Assembly (NCBI GenBank): GCA_022340715.1
Contig: JAJDNK010000057.1
Span: forward strand, 1-37,752
Direction: 5' to 3'
Length of the DNA: 37,752 bases
Origin: a bacterium BMS3Abin03
Lineage (GTDB): Bacteria; Bacteroidota; Ignavibacteria; Ignavibacteriales; Ignavibacteriaceae
The notes under the pieces were generated by a model that searched no databases, had not been told where the DNA came from, and saw only the letters and a list, made by a program, of their open reading frames with translations. Below are positions 16,731 to 25,631 of the stretch, in pieces. Both the position numbers and the translations under genes were made by a program. How positions within the stretch are numbered: position 1 is the first letter of the stretch; each line of letters starts with the position of its first letter.

Positions 16731-18131
16731 TCACAAACTCCTGGATTTACCTACCAGCATATGCCAGATTGTAATCAAAATGATTTGAAGATCCAAAGTG
16801 AATGACCAGTTTTCAATATACCAGAGATCATATTCTATTCTTTTTGTAATGAGTCTTTTATTCTCTTCATCATCCATAACATCTCCTCGTAAACCATGTA
16901 TCTGTGCCCAGCCGGTTATACCCGGTTTAACATTATGCCGTAGTTTTATTTCCTCAAAAATTTTTCCGTACCTGTTATCATAGGGTATGGGATAAGGGCG
17001 TGGACCAACAATCGACATTTCTCCTTTAAGAACATTAATGAATTGAGGCAATTCATCTATGTTCGAGTTTCTCAGAAATTTGCCAAAGGGAGCAATCCGA
17101 GGATCGTTTTCCGTAACCGGTTGAAATGAGTTTTCAGGTGATTTGTTTACATGAAGAGTTCTGAATTTATAACATTTAAATGCCTTATTCTTCGCACCAA
17201 TTCTTTCCTGTATGTAAAATATAGGTCCGGGAGAAGTTAGTTTTGTGATTAAAGCTATTACCGGGAATAGTATAGAAAGTATCAAAACAATAATGAACAG
17301 AGAGAAAATAAAATCGAAAATTCTTTTAACAATACGCCATTGTATTTCTTCGAGTGGTTCATTTCTGGATGTTATTATAGGGAAATTGCCCACCATACTT
17401 ATCTGGAAACGCTGTGATACAAATCTGAAATAATCCGGAATGATATGAGTCTTAATAGCATTCCTGTTGCACGTTCTGAAAACCTCATCCATTAAAGCAT
17501 TATCTTCTCTTGGTAAAGCTAGAACTACTTCGTCTATGTTACCTGTAGAGATGGTTTTTTCGAGCTGATCATAATTCCCTACAATATCCGAGTCTTTTTG
17601 GTTAGTCTCTTTACCAAGAAAACCAGCAAACTTATATCCGAAATCAGGATTTTCATCGATTAATTTTTTAAAGTTTCTCCCAATTTCACCTGCTCCAATT
17701 ATTAGCAGATTTCTAATGCTGATCCCTTTCTTTCTCAACTTTTTTAAAGTTTTTCTGAATAAGATCAACCTGAAACTGACCAGTACGAAAAGAAGAAGGG
17801 AATAGTATAAAATAAAATTTCTTGTAAACAGATCTTCTTTTACAATGAAGATGAATATTATTGAGATGAGTACCTGTACTGAAATGTTTTTAATAATGCT
17901 AACTAACTGGAAAAGAAAAAGTCTTCTGGCAAAGTCGTCGTAAAAGTTTATTGCATTTCCGAAAAAATACCAGGCAAAATTTAATATTGCCTCAAGAACG
18001 AACATATGATTCCTATCTATCAGAATATCGAATGATTGCGCAGCAATTGCTGCAATAAAAAAGGCAGCATTAAGCAGGATCAAATCGCTGAACAAGCGCA
18101 GGTAATAAATTGATTTTCTGTTTACTATCAT
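16731..18131 (-). CDS. Polyprenyl glycosylphosphotransferase (initiating sugar transferase)
   Basis: A 466-residue membrane enzyme that starts a surface polysaccharide by moving a sugar-1-phosphate to undecaprenyl phosphate. Four or five N-terminal membrane segments (1 to about 120) are followed by a Rossmann-like CoA-binding domain (LLIIGAGEIGRNF near 145) and one more membrane segment at about 270-290. The catalytic C-terminal domain has LTSPGPIFYIQERIG, YKFRTL, DELPQFINVLKGEMSIVGPRP, and KPGITGWAQ, all standard for WcaJ/ExoY-type transferases. The sugar cannot be read from sequence. It lies 9 bases after the GT4 gene and is cotranscribed with it. Confidence 0.93.
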   Translation of the reverse strand: MIVNRKSIYYLRLFSDLILLNAAFFIAAIAAQSFDILIDRNHMFVLEAILNFAWYFFGNAINFYDDFARRLFLFQLVSIIKNISVQVLISIIFIFIVKEDLFTRNFILYYSLLLFVLVSFRLILFRKTLKKLRKKGISIRNLLIIGAGEIGRNFKKLIDENPDFGYKFAGFLGKETNQKDSDIVGNYDQLEKTISTGNIDEVVLALPREDNALMDEVFRTCNRNAIKTHIIPDYFRFVSQRFQISMVGNFPIITSRNEPLEEIQWRIVKRIFDFIFSLFIIVLILSILFPVIALITKLTSPGPIFYIQERIGAKNKAFKCYKFRTLHVNKSPENSFQPVTENDPRIAPFGKFLRNSNIDELPQFINVLKGEMSIVGPRPYPIPYDNRYGKIFEEIKLRHNVKPGITGWAQIHGLRGDVMDDEENKRLITKRIEYDLWYIENWSFTLDLQIILITIWHMLVGKSRSL

Positions 18132-18140
18132 TTGAAATTA

Positions 18141-19283
18141 TTAATGAATCACTTCTTTATTAAAGAAATTTAACGATTTCTCCCGAACATATTCTTTAAT
18201 TTTGCCTTCGAAAATTTCTCTGTTGAATTGTCTGGCATGATCAGAGATTATCTGTGGATTAAAAAGCCCTGCTGTATCTTCAAACTGGAGTACTGCCTCC
18301 TTTATACTTTTAACGTTTTGTGAATTGAATAAAATCCCTGTTTTTGAGTCAATAACGGTTTCTGCAGTTCCACCTTTGTTTAGCGCAATTACGGGTGTTC
18401 CACAGGCCATAGCTTCTACTACCGTTATTCCAAAGTCTTCTTCTGCTGCAAAAACAAATGCTCTTGCTTTCTGCAGTAAAGTTTTTAGTTCCTTATCATT
18501 TTTATAACCAAGTAATTCAATGTTGGGGGTAACATTATTTTTTATGTTTTTAAATTCAGAACCCTGTCCGACAACTTTTAATTTTTTGTCAGTCATTTTT
18601 GAAAAAGCTTCAACCATCAGATCAACTCTTTTATAGGGAACCATCCTTGAAGCTGTTAAAAAATAATCCCCTTTTTCTTTTACGCAGTCAAATTTGTTCA
18701 CATCGACCGGTGGATAAATAACATCAGCTTCCCGGTTATAAATTCTTTTAATCTTTCCGGCAATAAATTTGGAATTCGCAATCAGGAAATCCGGTCTTGA
18801 AGCAGTTTTCAAATCCCATTTTCTCAGGTAATTAATTATTTTCCTCGCCGTAAAACCTTTCAATCCCTTTGAAATATTTGCCTGATCAAGATAAAGTTCG
18901 GTATTGTCCCAGGCATATCGCATCGGGGAATGACAATAGCTAATGTGTAATTGGTTAGGAGTTTTTTTTAATCCTTTTGTAACTGCGTGAGAACTTGAAA
19001 TGATAATATCATATCCTGTAAAATCAAATCTTTCAATTGCCAAAGGAAATAGAGGTAAATAATATCGATGTTTTGTTTTTGCAAAAGGCATTTTCTGAAT
19101 GAATGAGGTTATTGGTCTTTTGGATTTGAGGATAATCCGTCGCTTATCTTCATTAAGTAAATCAACCAGAGCGAAAACATCAGCATCCGGCCAGAGGTTT
19201 GTAAAAGATTCAACAACACGTTCAGAGCCTGCATATTCTGCAAACCATTCATGTACGATAGCGATTTTCACGGGAAGTTTCAA
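18141..19283 (-). CDS. GT4-family glycosyltransferase (WbaZ-like)
   Basis: A 380-residue GT-B glycosyltransferase. The N-terminal domain starts with VKIAIVHEWFAEYAGSERV, and the C-terminal donor-binding domain has the E-x7-E motif in EEDFGITVVEAMACGTPVIA. Family members add mannose or similar sugars to lipid-linked polysaccharide precursors; the donor is not determinable. The listed start is TTG at 19283. A GTG at 19271 gives the more usual N-terminus MKIAIVHEW, and neither has a clear ribosome-binding site. It is followed after 9 bases by the initiating transferase. Confidence 0.9.
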   Translation of the reverse strand: MKLPVKIAIVHEWFAEYAGSERVVESFTNLWPDADVFALVDLLNEDKRRIILKSKRPITSFIQKMPFAKTKHRYYLPLFPLAIERFDFTGYDIIISSSHAVTKGLKKTPNQLHISYCHSPMRYAWDNTELYLDQANISKGLKGFTARKIINYLRKWDLKTASRPDFLIANSKFIAGKIKRIYNREADVIYPPVDVNKFDCVKEKGDYFLTASRMVPYKRVDLMVEAFSKMTDKKLKVVGQGSEFKNIKNNVTPNIELLGYKNDKELKTLLQKARAFVFAAEEDFGITVVEAMACGTPVIALNKGGTAETVIDSKTGILFNSQNVKSIKEAVLQFEDTAGLFNPQIISDHARQFNREIFEGKIKEYVREKSLNFFNKEVIH

Positions 19284-19424
19284 ATTTCTTTTAAGTTTAC
19301 TAAAATAGTTGTATAAATATAAATAAATACCTAAAAAACTTTTTTATGAAAACATGTAACAGTTTTTATACAATTAAATGATCATTATCTGTTCTAATTT
19401 ATCATCGTTTTATAGTTAATTGAG

Positions 19425-20204
19425 ATGGTTATATCTATAATTACAATTACCCGTAACAATCCCGCGGAGTTAAGAAAAACACTGTATTCAATTCCGGAAT
19501 TTAATTTCATAGAATCAATTGTTATAAACGGTGGTGATAATCCTGTACCTGCTGATTTACCAAAATTACATAATGGAATTATAATTAATGAAAAGGATAA
19601 AGGAATTGCCGATGCTTTCAACAAAGGTGTAAAAGCCTCATCAGGTGATTTTGTGATGTTCCTTAACAGTGGAGATATTTTAATTGATAAAAACTATTTA
19701 AATCAAGCAATGTCAATTCTCGGGGAGAAAAAAGAATTCTACTTTGTTCATTCAAACATTTTATATGCAGATGCGATCGGGGGTGAACTAATTGTTAAAC
19801 CATCACTGAAAAATTCCGGCAGGGGAATGAAATATCTTCATCCATCAATGATCGTAAAGAAAGAAGTGTTTAACACTGTTGGATTATTTAACCAGAACTA
19901 CAAAATAGCTATGGACTTTGATTTTATCGTTAGAGTGGAAAAAAAAGGATTGAAAGGATTTTATTTAGATAGTGATCCAGTAGTAAAAATGGGTGGGGAA
20001 GGAAAGTCGCATACAGAAGAGTTTTCTGCAATTAAGGAATGTATGAGATCTTTGAAAGAAAATAAATATCTGAATTTTAATAACACGATTGGATTGACCG
20101 TAAGGCTTATCCTCTTTACTTTGAGAAAAATTGTTTTAGCGTTAGGAGGAAAAAAACTTTTAAGAAATTTAAAAAGATCGAAGTATGAAACATTTATTTT
20201 TTAA
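19425..20204 (+). CDS. GT2-family glycosyltransferase
   Basis: A 259-residue GT-A glycosyltransferase beginning ISIITITRNNPAELRKTLYSI. The nucleotide-binding loop and the metal-site region MFLNSGDIL replace the usual D-x-D with an S-G-D variant, as in WcaA/WcaE-like members. LHPSMIVKKEVFNTVGLFNQNYKIAMDFDF matches the acceptor-site region, with D in the terminal segment. The donor sugar is unknown. Its last 11 bases overlap the end of the converging GT2 gene. Confidence 0.88.
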   Translation: MVISIITITRNNPAELRKTLYSIPEFNFIESIVINGGDNPVPADLPKLHNGIIINEKDKGIADAFNKGVKASSGDFVMFLNSGDILIDKNYLNQAMSILGEKKEFYFVHSNILYADAIGGELIVKPSLKNSGRGMKYLHPSMIVKKEVFNTVGLFNQNYKIAMDFDFIVRVEKKGLKGFYLDSDPVVKMGGEGKSHTEEFSAIKECMRSLKENKYLNFNNTIGLTVRLILFTLRKIVLALGGKKLLRNLKRSKYETFIF

Positions 20205-21060
20205 TAAAAGCAGCTTTAACTAATCCGAAAATCCTTCCCGATATAATCGCGATGTTATTTAATGCAAACTGGAATTTTAATGTAAATATTCCACGGACTA
20301 TTTGAATAAATGGAACAGTGAACATTTCAAACAGCTCATAACAAACTTTTATCTTTCTTTTTCTGCCAAGCCATTTCCAGACTAAGGCTCCTTTCCCCAT
20401 GCCATATTTAAAAGCTTTTTTGAATCCGGTTTTTGTAGATTCATTGAACGGTGGAGCGTGATAAACAATAAGTTCCTTAAAGAATTCCAAGTTTTTTTCT
20501 GCAAAGTAAGCTTTCCAGCAGAAATCGGTTTCTTCGCTACTCCCCCAGTAAGAACCCGCACCAAAATTTTCATCAAACCTACCTAAATCATTAAAAGTTT
20601 TCACTTTAACAACAAAGTTTGATCCCATCAAATTTTTTGTGTTTCTAAAATATTTTAGGTTGCCTCCTTTCTTATGTCGTAAGCTATAGAATTCATTGTT
20701 ATCTTCACGAACTATACTTCCTGCAATAATTTCTAATTGTGGATTTCCCAGGATTATTTTTTGTAACTTTTCAGAGTAATCGTTGCATGGAAAACCATCA
20801 TCATCACAAAAGAATATCCAATCCGCTTCACCTGGAATTCTCAGAGAATTTCTTGCAGACGAAACAGATTTTTGCTTTACTAACTGTCTTTCAAAAAGAC
20901 TATGTCCCGTAATATCTTCAGGTAGGCTTAAGGGAATTTCTCTTTGATCAATTAAAATTACCTTTAGGGGCGGAAGTTTTTGATTTAACGAAGCTCTTAA
21001 ACTGCGTGAGACTAATTCAGAAGTCCTGTCAATAGAGTTGGTAACGATTATATAGTTCAT
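20194..21060 (-). CDS. GT2-family glycosyltransferase
   Basis: A 288-residue GT-A fold enzyme. YIIVTNSIDRTSELVSRSLRAS opens the domain, DWIFFCDDDGFP carries the D-x-D metal motif, and GSSEETDFCWKAYF contains the E-T-D catalytic-base region. A few hydrophobic residues near the C-terminus may attach it to the membrane. It is a single gene on the minus strand facing the other GT2 gene, with both stop codons inside the neighbour's coding sequence. Confidence 0.87.
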   Translation of the reverse strand: MNYIIVTNSIDRTSELVSRSLRASLNQKLPPLKVILIDQREIPLSLPEDITGHSLFERQLVKQKSVSSARNSLRIPGEADWIFFCDDDGFPCNDYSEKLQKIILGNPQLEIIAGSIVREDNNEFYSLRHKKGGNLKYFRNTKNLMGSNFVVKVKTFNDLGRFDENFGAGSYWGSSEETDFCWKAYFAEKNLEFFKELIVYHAPPFNESTKTGFKKAFKYGMGKGALVWKWLGRKRKIKVCYELFEMFTVPFIQIVRGIFTLKFQFALNNIAIISGRIFGLVKAAFIKK

Positions 21061-21235
21061 CCGAATCTTCTGTTAAAAGAATATGAATGTGATAAAAATA
21101 TAAGATTTTCAATAATTATATTTACAAGATGTTAAAATATAGTTTTCTGCTTCTGCTAAAAAGCAGTACAGTTAATGATCTGAGTTTACACTGTTTGATA
21201 TTTTAACCAGAAAATGAGTAAATGGAGCAATTAGA

Positions 21236-22495
21236 GTGAACAATTTCCGGGAGATATGTGAAAAATTTCCAAACCTTGATAATATCATCTTTATTTCCGA
21301 GAGTAAATTTGACTCTTCGCGGAAAACTTATTTGTATAACAACCAGATTATTAAAGCACGCAAGAAAAGTGAAGATACTACACAGCAGTTAAGACAGAAT
21401 ACACTCAAACAGGAGTATGAGTTGCTTAAAGATTGCGACGGAATTGACAGTTTACCAAAAGCATTTTATTATTTTGAAGATAATGATTACGAACTTCTGT
21501 TTACAAGCTTTTTGCCCGGTGTTCCTCTTTCAAGTTTGAAAGTATCTATCTTAAACCTGATTAAGATTTTAAGAAAATTATCCGGAATTTTATATCATCT
21601 TTCAATACGTAAAATATCACACAACGATATTGTACCGGAGAATATTCTTATTACCAATGATTATCAAATATCATTAATTGATTTTGATCAGGCAACGAAA
21701 TCCAATTTTACTGCAGCTTTCTTAAGACAATTTACAGGAATTAATATTGGAGAAGCCAAAGTGAACTATTCATTGATAACAGTTGTTAAAGATTATATAA
21801 AAAAGAAATTTCCCAAAGCTGTATTTCAAATCAATAAGCTTATGGGGAAAAAATTCCTTGAGATAGAACCATTGCCAGAGTTAAAAAAAGATGATGATCC
21901 AAGGCTTAAAGATTTACTAAATGCCTGGAAGCTTGCGCAAAGATCTAATGCCAGTTCTCCCGGTGTACCAATAGCCTATTATGCTCTTGAATATAACGGG
22001 GTATATTTCCCGGGAGAAAGACCCTGGGTTAAAAGGTGGAATGAATTAAAAGATATTTCTGATTACTCAGGCAAAACCATTCTGGAGCTTGGGTGTAACA
22101 TGGGATTACTCTCTACTTTTTTATTGAAAGATGCCGAAGCTCAAAAATGTGTCGGAGTTGATTATGATAATGAAATTTTAAAAACAGCAAAAATAATAAG
22201 CAAGGTTTTTGAAGTTAATCCGGAATTCAGGCAGGTAAATTTCGATTCGACAACTAATTGGGAAGATGAATTGTTATCTTGTAAAGCGGAGATAGTTTTT
22301 GCACTTAATGTTCTCAACTGGGTAAAAGATAAAGAGAGATTTCTCAGATTCTTATCAAAATTTAACGAAGTGATTTTTGAAGGACATGATTTACCCGAAA
22401 ATGAAAAGAATAGGTTTAAGCAAATCGGTTTCACAACAATTGAAGTAATTGGTTTCAGCGAAAGAGAGAGAATAATCCTAAGATGCAGGAAATAA
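21236..22495 (+). CDS. Kinase-like/methyltransferase fusion, polysaccharide cluster
   Basis: A 419-residue protein with two domains. Residues about 30-160 resemble a protein-kinase-like fold: K40 in QIIKARK, E60 in LKQEYELL, H129-N-D131 with N136 in SHNDIVPENIL, and D149-F-D in SLIDFD, matching VAIK, helix C, HRD-N and DFG. Residues about 275-419 are a class I SAM methyltransferase: motif I ILELGCNMG (282-290) and VGVDYD (about 307). SNASSPG and YNGVYFPGERPW link the two domains. WbdD, which caps O-antigen chains by phosphorylation and methylation, has the same pair in the opposite order, so a chain-capping role is a reasoned guess. The start is GTG, with GGAG 8 bases upstream; a 5-codon ATG frame at 21223 overlaps it. 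Confidence 0.82.
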   Translation: MNNFREICEKFPNLDNIIFISESKFDSSRKTYLYNNQIIKARKKSEDTTQQLRQNTLKQEYELLKDCDGIDSLPKAFYYFEDNDYELLFTSFLPGVPLSSLKVSILNLIKILRKLSGILYHLSIRKISHNDIVPENILITNDYQISLIDFDQATKSNFTAAFLRQFTGINIGEAKVNYSLITVVKDYIKKKFPKAVFQINKLMGKKFLEIEPLPELKKDDDPRLKDLLNAWKLAQRSNASSPGVPIAYYALEYNGVYFPGERPWVKRWNELKDISDYSGKTILELGCNMGLLSTFLLKDAEAQKCVGVDYDNEILKTAKIISKVFEVNPEFRQVNFDSTTNWEDELLSCKAEIVFALNVLNWVKDKERFLRFLSKFNEVIFEGHDLPENEKNRFKQIGFTTIEVIGFSERERIILRCRK

Positions 22496-22499
22496 ATTT

Positions 22500-24026
22500 G
22501 TGACGGATCATAATGCAAATGAAATCACACATGATCTGAAATTATCGGTTCTGACCGGACCGGTTACTTTTATAGTTCCTGTTGTAGCATATCTATTTTT
22601 ATATCCTATCATATTATCTCATTCAAGTCTTGAAATTCTGGGAATCTGGTCTTTGTACGTTACAACAGTTTCATTTTTTACTATTGCTGATCTGGGATTC
22701 AGTCAGCACTTTATACGAGAATCAGGTAAAGATCGGGACCAAAATATTCTTAATATCCTTAAGGTTGAATTAATTTCCGCTAACAGATTCTATCTTTTGC
22801 TTGGTTTGACTGGAATGATTTTCATAACCATCTTCAGAAATGAACTATTTGGATCTGTTAAAGATATTTATTCGTTAACCGGTTTATATGTTTCTGCCCT
22901 TATCCTGGTTTTAAGTTCGACACTGCAATTGATATCCTCTCTTAATGCAGCAATTCTTTCTGCCCGTGCCGATAATTATTATGTCAAGCTTGTCAAAAGT
23001 GTTTCACCGGTTTTCACATACAGTTTTGCAATTGCCGGAGCATTAATAAAATTACCCATAGAAGGTTTCGCTGTAGGATCGCTTATTGCAAACTCATTTC
23101 TAATTCTAATCTATCGAAACAGGATTAAGAAAAAACACCAGAACTGGTATTTGTTGAAAATTAGTTTATCGATAAACAAGACATTCCATATCCTGAAAGA
23201 TCTTCTAAAAAAAGGATGGAAATTATATAGTATATCAGTCGGGATGCTTCTCAGGCAGCCGGTATTGCGGTATGTAATTGCCTTTAGTCTTGGTTTACCG
23301 GTAGCCGGAATATTCGATATTGCAATGCGTATTACATCTACATCACGCGATGTAATGTCATCCGGTTTCGGTTCATTATATCCATCGCTCTCATATTTCT
23401 TCAGAAACAATGACAGAAGCAAAATTCTTGAGATCATCAGAAAGTCGCTAATGATTCTTCTTCCTGTTGGCTTTATTATAACTGCAATTCTGATTTACAA
23501 TGCAGGATTCCTTTATAAACTCTGGCTCGGTAAAATTCCTGCAGGTTCAATATCCGCAATAGGCATCCTTGCAATCTGGCAGTTAATGACGATATTAAAT
23601 ATTCCCTTTTGGTTTTTGTTGCAGGCAGCACACCAGGAAAAAATCGCCGCCATAGCGATTTGGGCACATACTTTTTTTATACTGTTTCTTATTCCTGCAA
23701 AAGTAATAAAGATTGGAATTTCTCTTGATCAACTTCTTATTTACTGGACTATAGCGGCAATATTCACTCAGATATTAATCTATATCTTTGTTGAAAAAAA
23801 ATTATCACTTTTCTTTGAGGTATTTAAAGACGGTGTGTTGGTAAAGATAATTTTACTCACCCTGTTTTACTTTTGCATTCAGATTATATCGCAAAATGTT
23901 TTCCGGGGATTCATTAATTCTCAGGTACTCAGCATATTATTAGCATTTATCTTTTTACTGATTCTTTTGCCTTATTTTTTACCAATAATAAAAAAATATT
24001 TATTTACTAAAAGATCAGGGGAATAA
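22500..24026 (+). CDS. Wzx-like polysaccharide flippase (MOP superfamily)
   Basis: A 508-residue membrane protein with about 12-14 hydrophobic segments spread over its whole length, typical of O-antigen or lipid-linked oligosaccharide flippases. The first segment (LSVLTGPVTFIVPVVAYLF) and the SIWSLYVT-type second segment (here LGIWSLYVTTVSFFTIADLG) match family style. It would turn the lipid-linked repeat unit to the periplasmic face. The start is GTG with AGGA 9 bases upstream, 4 bases after the kinase-methyltransferase stop, so the two are cotranscribed. No Wzy polymerase is visible in the window. Confidence 0.88.
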   Translation: MTDHNANEITHDLKLSVLTGPVTFIVPVVAYLFLYPIILSHSSLEILGIWSLYVTTVSFFTIADLGFSQHFIRESGKDRDQNILNILKVELISANRFYLLLGLTGMIFITIFRNELFGSVKDIYSLTGLYVSALILVLSSTLQLISSLNAAILSARADNYYVKLVKSVSPVFTYSFAIAGALIKLPIEGFAVGSLIANSFLILIYRNRIKKKHQNWYLLKISLSINKTFHILKDLLKKGWKLYSISVGMLLRQPVLRYVIAFSLGLPVAGIFDIAMRITSTSRDVMSSGFGSLYPSLSYFFRNNDRSKILEIIRKSLMILLPVGFIITAILIYNAGFLYKLWLGKIPAGSISAIGILAIWQLMTILNIPFWFLLQAAHQEKIAAIAIWAHTFFILFLIPAKVIKIGISLDQLLIYWTIAAIFTQILIYIFVEKKLSLFFEVFKDGVLVKIILLTLFYFCIQIISQNVFRGFINSQVLSILLAFIFLLILLPYFLPIIKKYLFTKRSGE

Positions 24027-24059
24027 GTATAGATTGAAATATTCGGAGTTTTTCCGGCG

Positions 24060-24076
24060 CGAATAATTTTTATTCG
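24060..24076. repeat. Short perfect palindrome CGAATAA/TTATTCG
   Basis: Arms at 24060-24066 and 24070-24076 surround TTT. It lies between the flippase and nadK. The same 7-mer occurs in the palindrome region near 6481-6487. It may be a weak terminator hairpin for the flippase transcript. Confidence 0.3.
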
Positions 24077-24126
24077 TATACTTTTATAAAATTATTTTAA
24101 CTTTATGGTATAAAGAAAGTTAGAAA

Positions 24127-25014
24127 ATGTTAATCGGTATAATTGCAAATATAACCAAGGAAAACGTTTTTGAGGTTGTTTCCAAATTGATCAAGGAATT
24201 AAAGACGAACGATCTTGATTATTTGTTAACTAAAACTCTTGTTGAAGACAACACAAAATTAAAAATTGAGCTGGACGAAGACTTTCTCAGCGATGATTCG
24301 GAAATCTATGAAAAAAGCGATATGATAATTTCGATTGGAGGTGATGGCACTATGCTCTCTACAGCGTATCATGCTCAGTTGTGTGATAAACCCGTAATAG
24401 GATTTAATCTTGGAAAATTAGGATTTCTTGCCGAAGCCGATATATCACAGATCAATGAAATCATTAACGATATTAAAAATGGGAATTACAAGATTCAAAA
24501 GCGGATGGTAATTACTGCCGAATGCGATACTTATTCGAAGGAAAAACTTTATGCAATAAATGATATTGTAATTGACAAGGGTGGTTGGCCGAAAATGATA
24601 GAGTTGACCGCACACGTCGATGGAGAATATGTTACAACCTTCAATGCCGATGGTGTTATTATTGCAACTCCTACGGGTTCTACAGGCTACTCACTTTCAA
24701 CTGGTGGACCGGTTGTAAGTCCTTCTGTAGGTGCAATTACACTTTGTCCTGTATCGGCGCATAGTTTAACTATGCGACCTTTGGTCTTATCAAACAAACA
24801 GGAAATTGTGATCAGAGCAGATTCCCCGCATAAAGATATCCAGATAAGCTGTGACGGACAGCGAGTGTACCATTTCCCGCCACCACTTGAAATTAAAATT
24901 TCAAAAAGTGATAAACCTTTAAAACTGGTTCATACATCATTAACAACTTATTTTGAAACTCTCAGGGACAAACTTCTTTGGGGAATTGATATTCGTAATA
25001 AACCGGGTGCCTGA
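24127..25014 (+). CDS. nadK: NAD kinase
   Basis: A 295-residue ATP-NAD kinase that makes NADP from NAD in the cytoplasm. The GGDGT motif lies in SIGGDGTML (residues about 71-79), followed by GFNLGKLGFLAE and the C-terminal NADGVIIATPTGSTGYSLSTGG block, with HSLTMRPLV further on; all are diagnostic. Length is normal for the family. It is followed after 4 bases by a thioredoxin-fold protein, an unusual partner. Confidence 0.97.
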   Translation: MLIGIIANITKENVFEVVSKLIKELKTNDLDYLLTKTLVEDNTKLKIELDEDFLSDDSEIYEKSDMIISIGGDGTMLSTAYHAQLCDKPVIGFNLGKLGFLAEADISQINEIINDIKNGNYKIQKRMVITAECDTYSKEKLYAINDIVIDKGGWPKMIELTAHVDGEYVTTFNADGVIIATPTGSTGYSLSTGGPVVSPSVGAITLCPVSAHSLTMRPLVLSNKQEIVIRADSPHKDIQISCDGQRVYHFPPPLEIKISKSDKPLKLVHTSLTTYFETLRDKLLWGIDIRNKPGA

Positions 25015-25018
25015 TAAG

Positions 25019-25564
25019 ATGATTATTTATAGATTCGTTTTTCTTTTACTTTTAATTTTCATAACAGCCAATCTTTATGCACAGGAATTTAATACACTCG
25101 TAACGGATGAAGAAACCGGTGAGCCAATGCTGATCGGTCGTACAACAAGAGATGCATTTAATGATTCAAGTTTCAGTCTTTGGTGGAATTCTACATACAA
25201 TCTTTATAAAGTGGACTCTGTAACAGCAGATGATCTTAAAGATGTTATAAAAGATATCGACATTACAATAGTTATGGGAACGTGGTGTAGTGACAGCCAG
25301 TATGAAATTCCTAATCTGTATAAAATATTTGATTATCTGGTATATCCAACTGAAAGAATAACTCTTATAAATGTAGACAGGGACAAAAATGGGGAAGGGA
25401 ATGAACTTGATCGATTGAAAATTGAACTGGTGCCAACTATAATTTTCTATAAAGATGAAAAAGAATTGGGGAGGATAGTTGAAACCGCCAATGACAGTTT
25501 AGAAAAAGATATTTTGAAAATTTTGACAGGTGATAAGGATGCAGATAAAAATAAAAAGGAGTAA
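25019..25564 (+). CDS. Secreted thioredoxin-fold protein with a single active-site Cys
   Basis: A 181-residue protein starting at 25019. The N-terminus MIIYRFVFLLLLIFITANLYA-Q is a signal peptide; an in-frame start at 24953 would bury it inside the nadK frame. The thioredoxin-like core has GTWCSDSQYE at the usual active-site place and the cis-Pro segment VPTIIFY. The usual C-x-x-C is W-C-S-D-S, so only one cysteine remains. It may therefore be a chaperone or glutaredoxin-like reductase rather than a disulfide isomerase. It is probably cotranscribed with nadK. Confidence 0.78.
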   Translation: MIIYRFVFLLLLIFITANLYAQEFNTLVTDEETGEPMLIGRTTRDAFNDSSFSLWWNSTYNLYKVDSVTADDLKDVIKDIDITIVMGTWCSDSQYEIPNLYKIFDYLVYPTERITLINVDRDKNGEGNELDRLKIELVPTIIFYKDEKELGRIVETANDSLEKDILKILTGDKDADKNKKE

Positions 25565-25601
25565 TGCTCGGAATATATCAGGATGAATTTCACATTACTC
25601 C
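25558..25601. repeat. 9-bp inverted repeat spanning a stop codon
   Basis: GGAGTAATG (25558-25566) and CATTACTCC (25593-25601) are perfectly complementary with 26 bases between. The left arm contains the stop codon of the thioredoxin-fold gene. There is no T tract on either side, though the position between converging 3' ends suggests a transcript-end structure. Confidence 0.45.
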
Positions 25602-25631
25602 TGTAAAGTTAATAAGATAACTTTATAGTTT

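Noticed and set aside
20194..20204. 11-base overlap of two converging glycosyltransferase genes
   Set aside because: Both stops and frames are clean; short convergent overlaps like this are ordinary in dense genomes.
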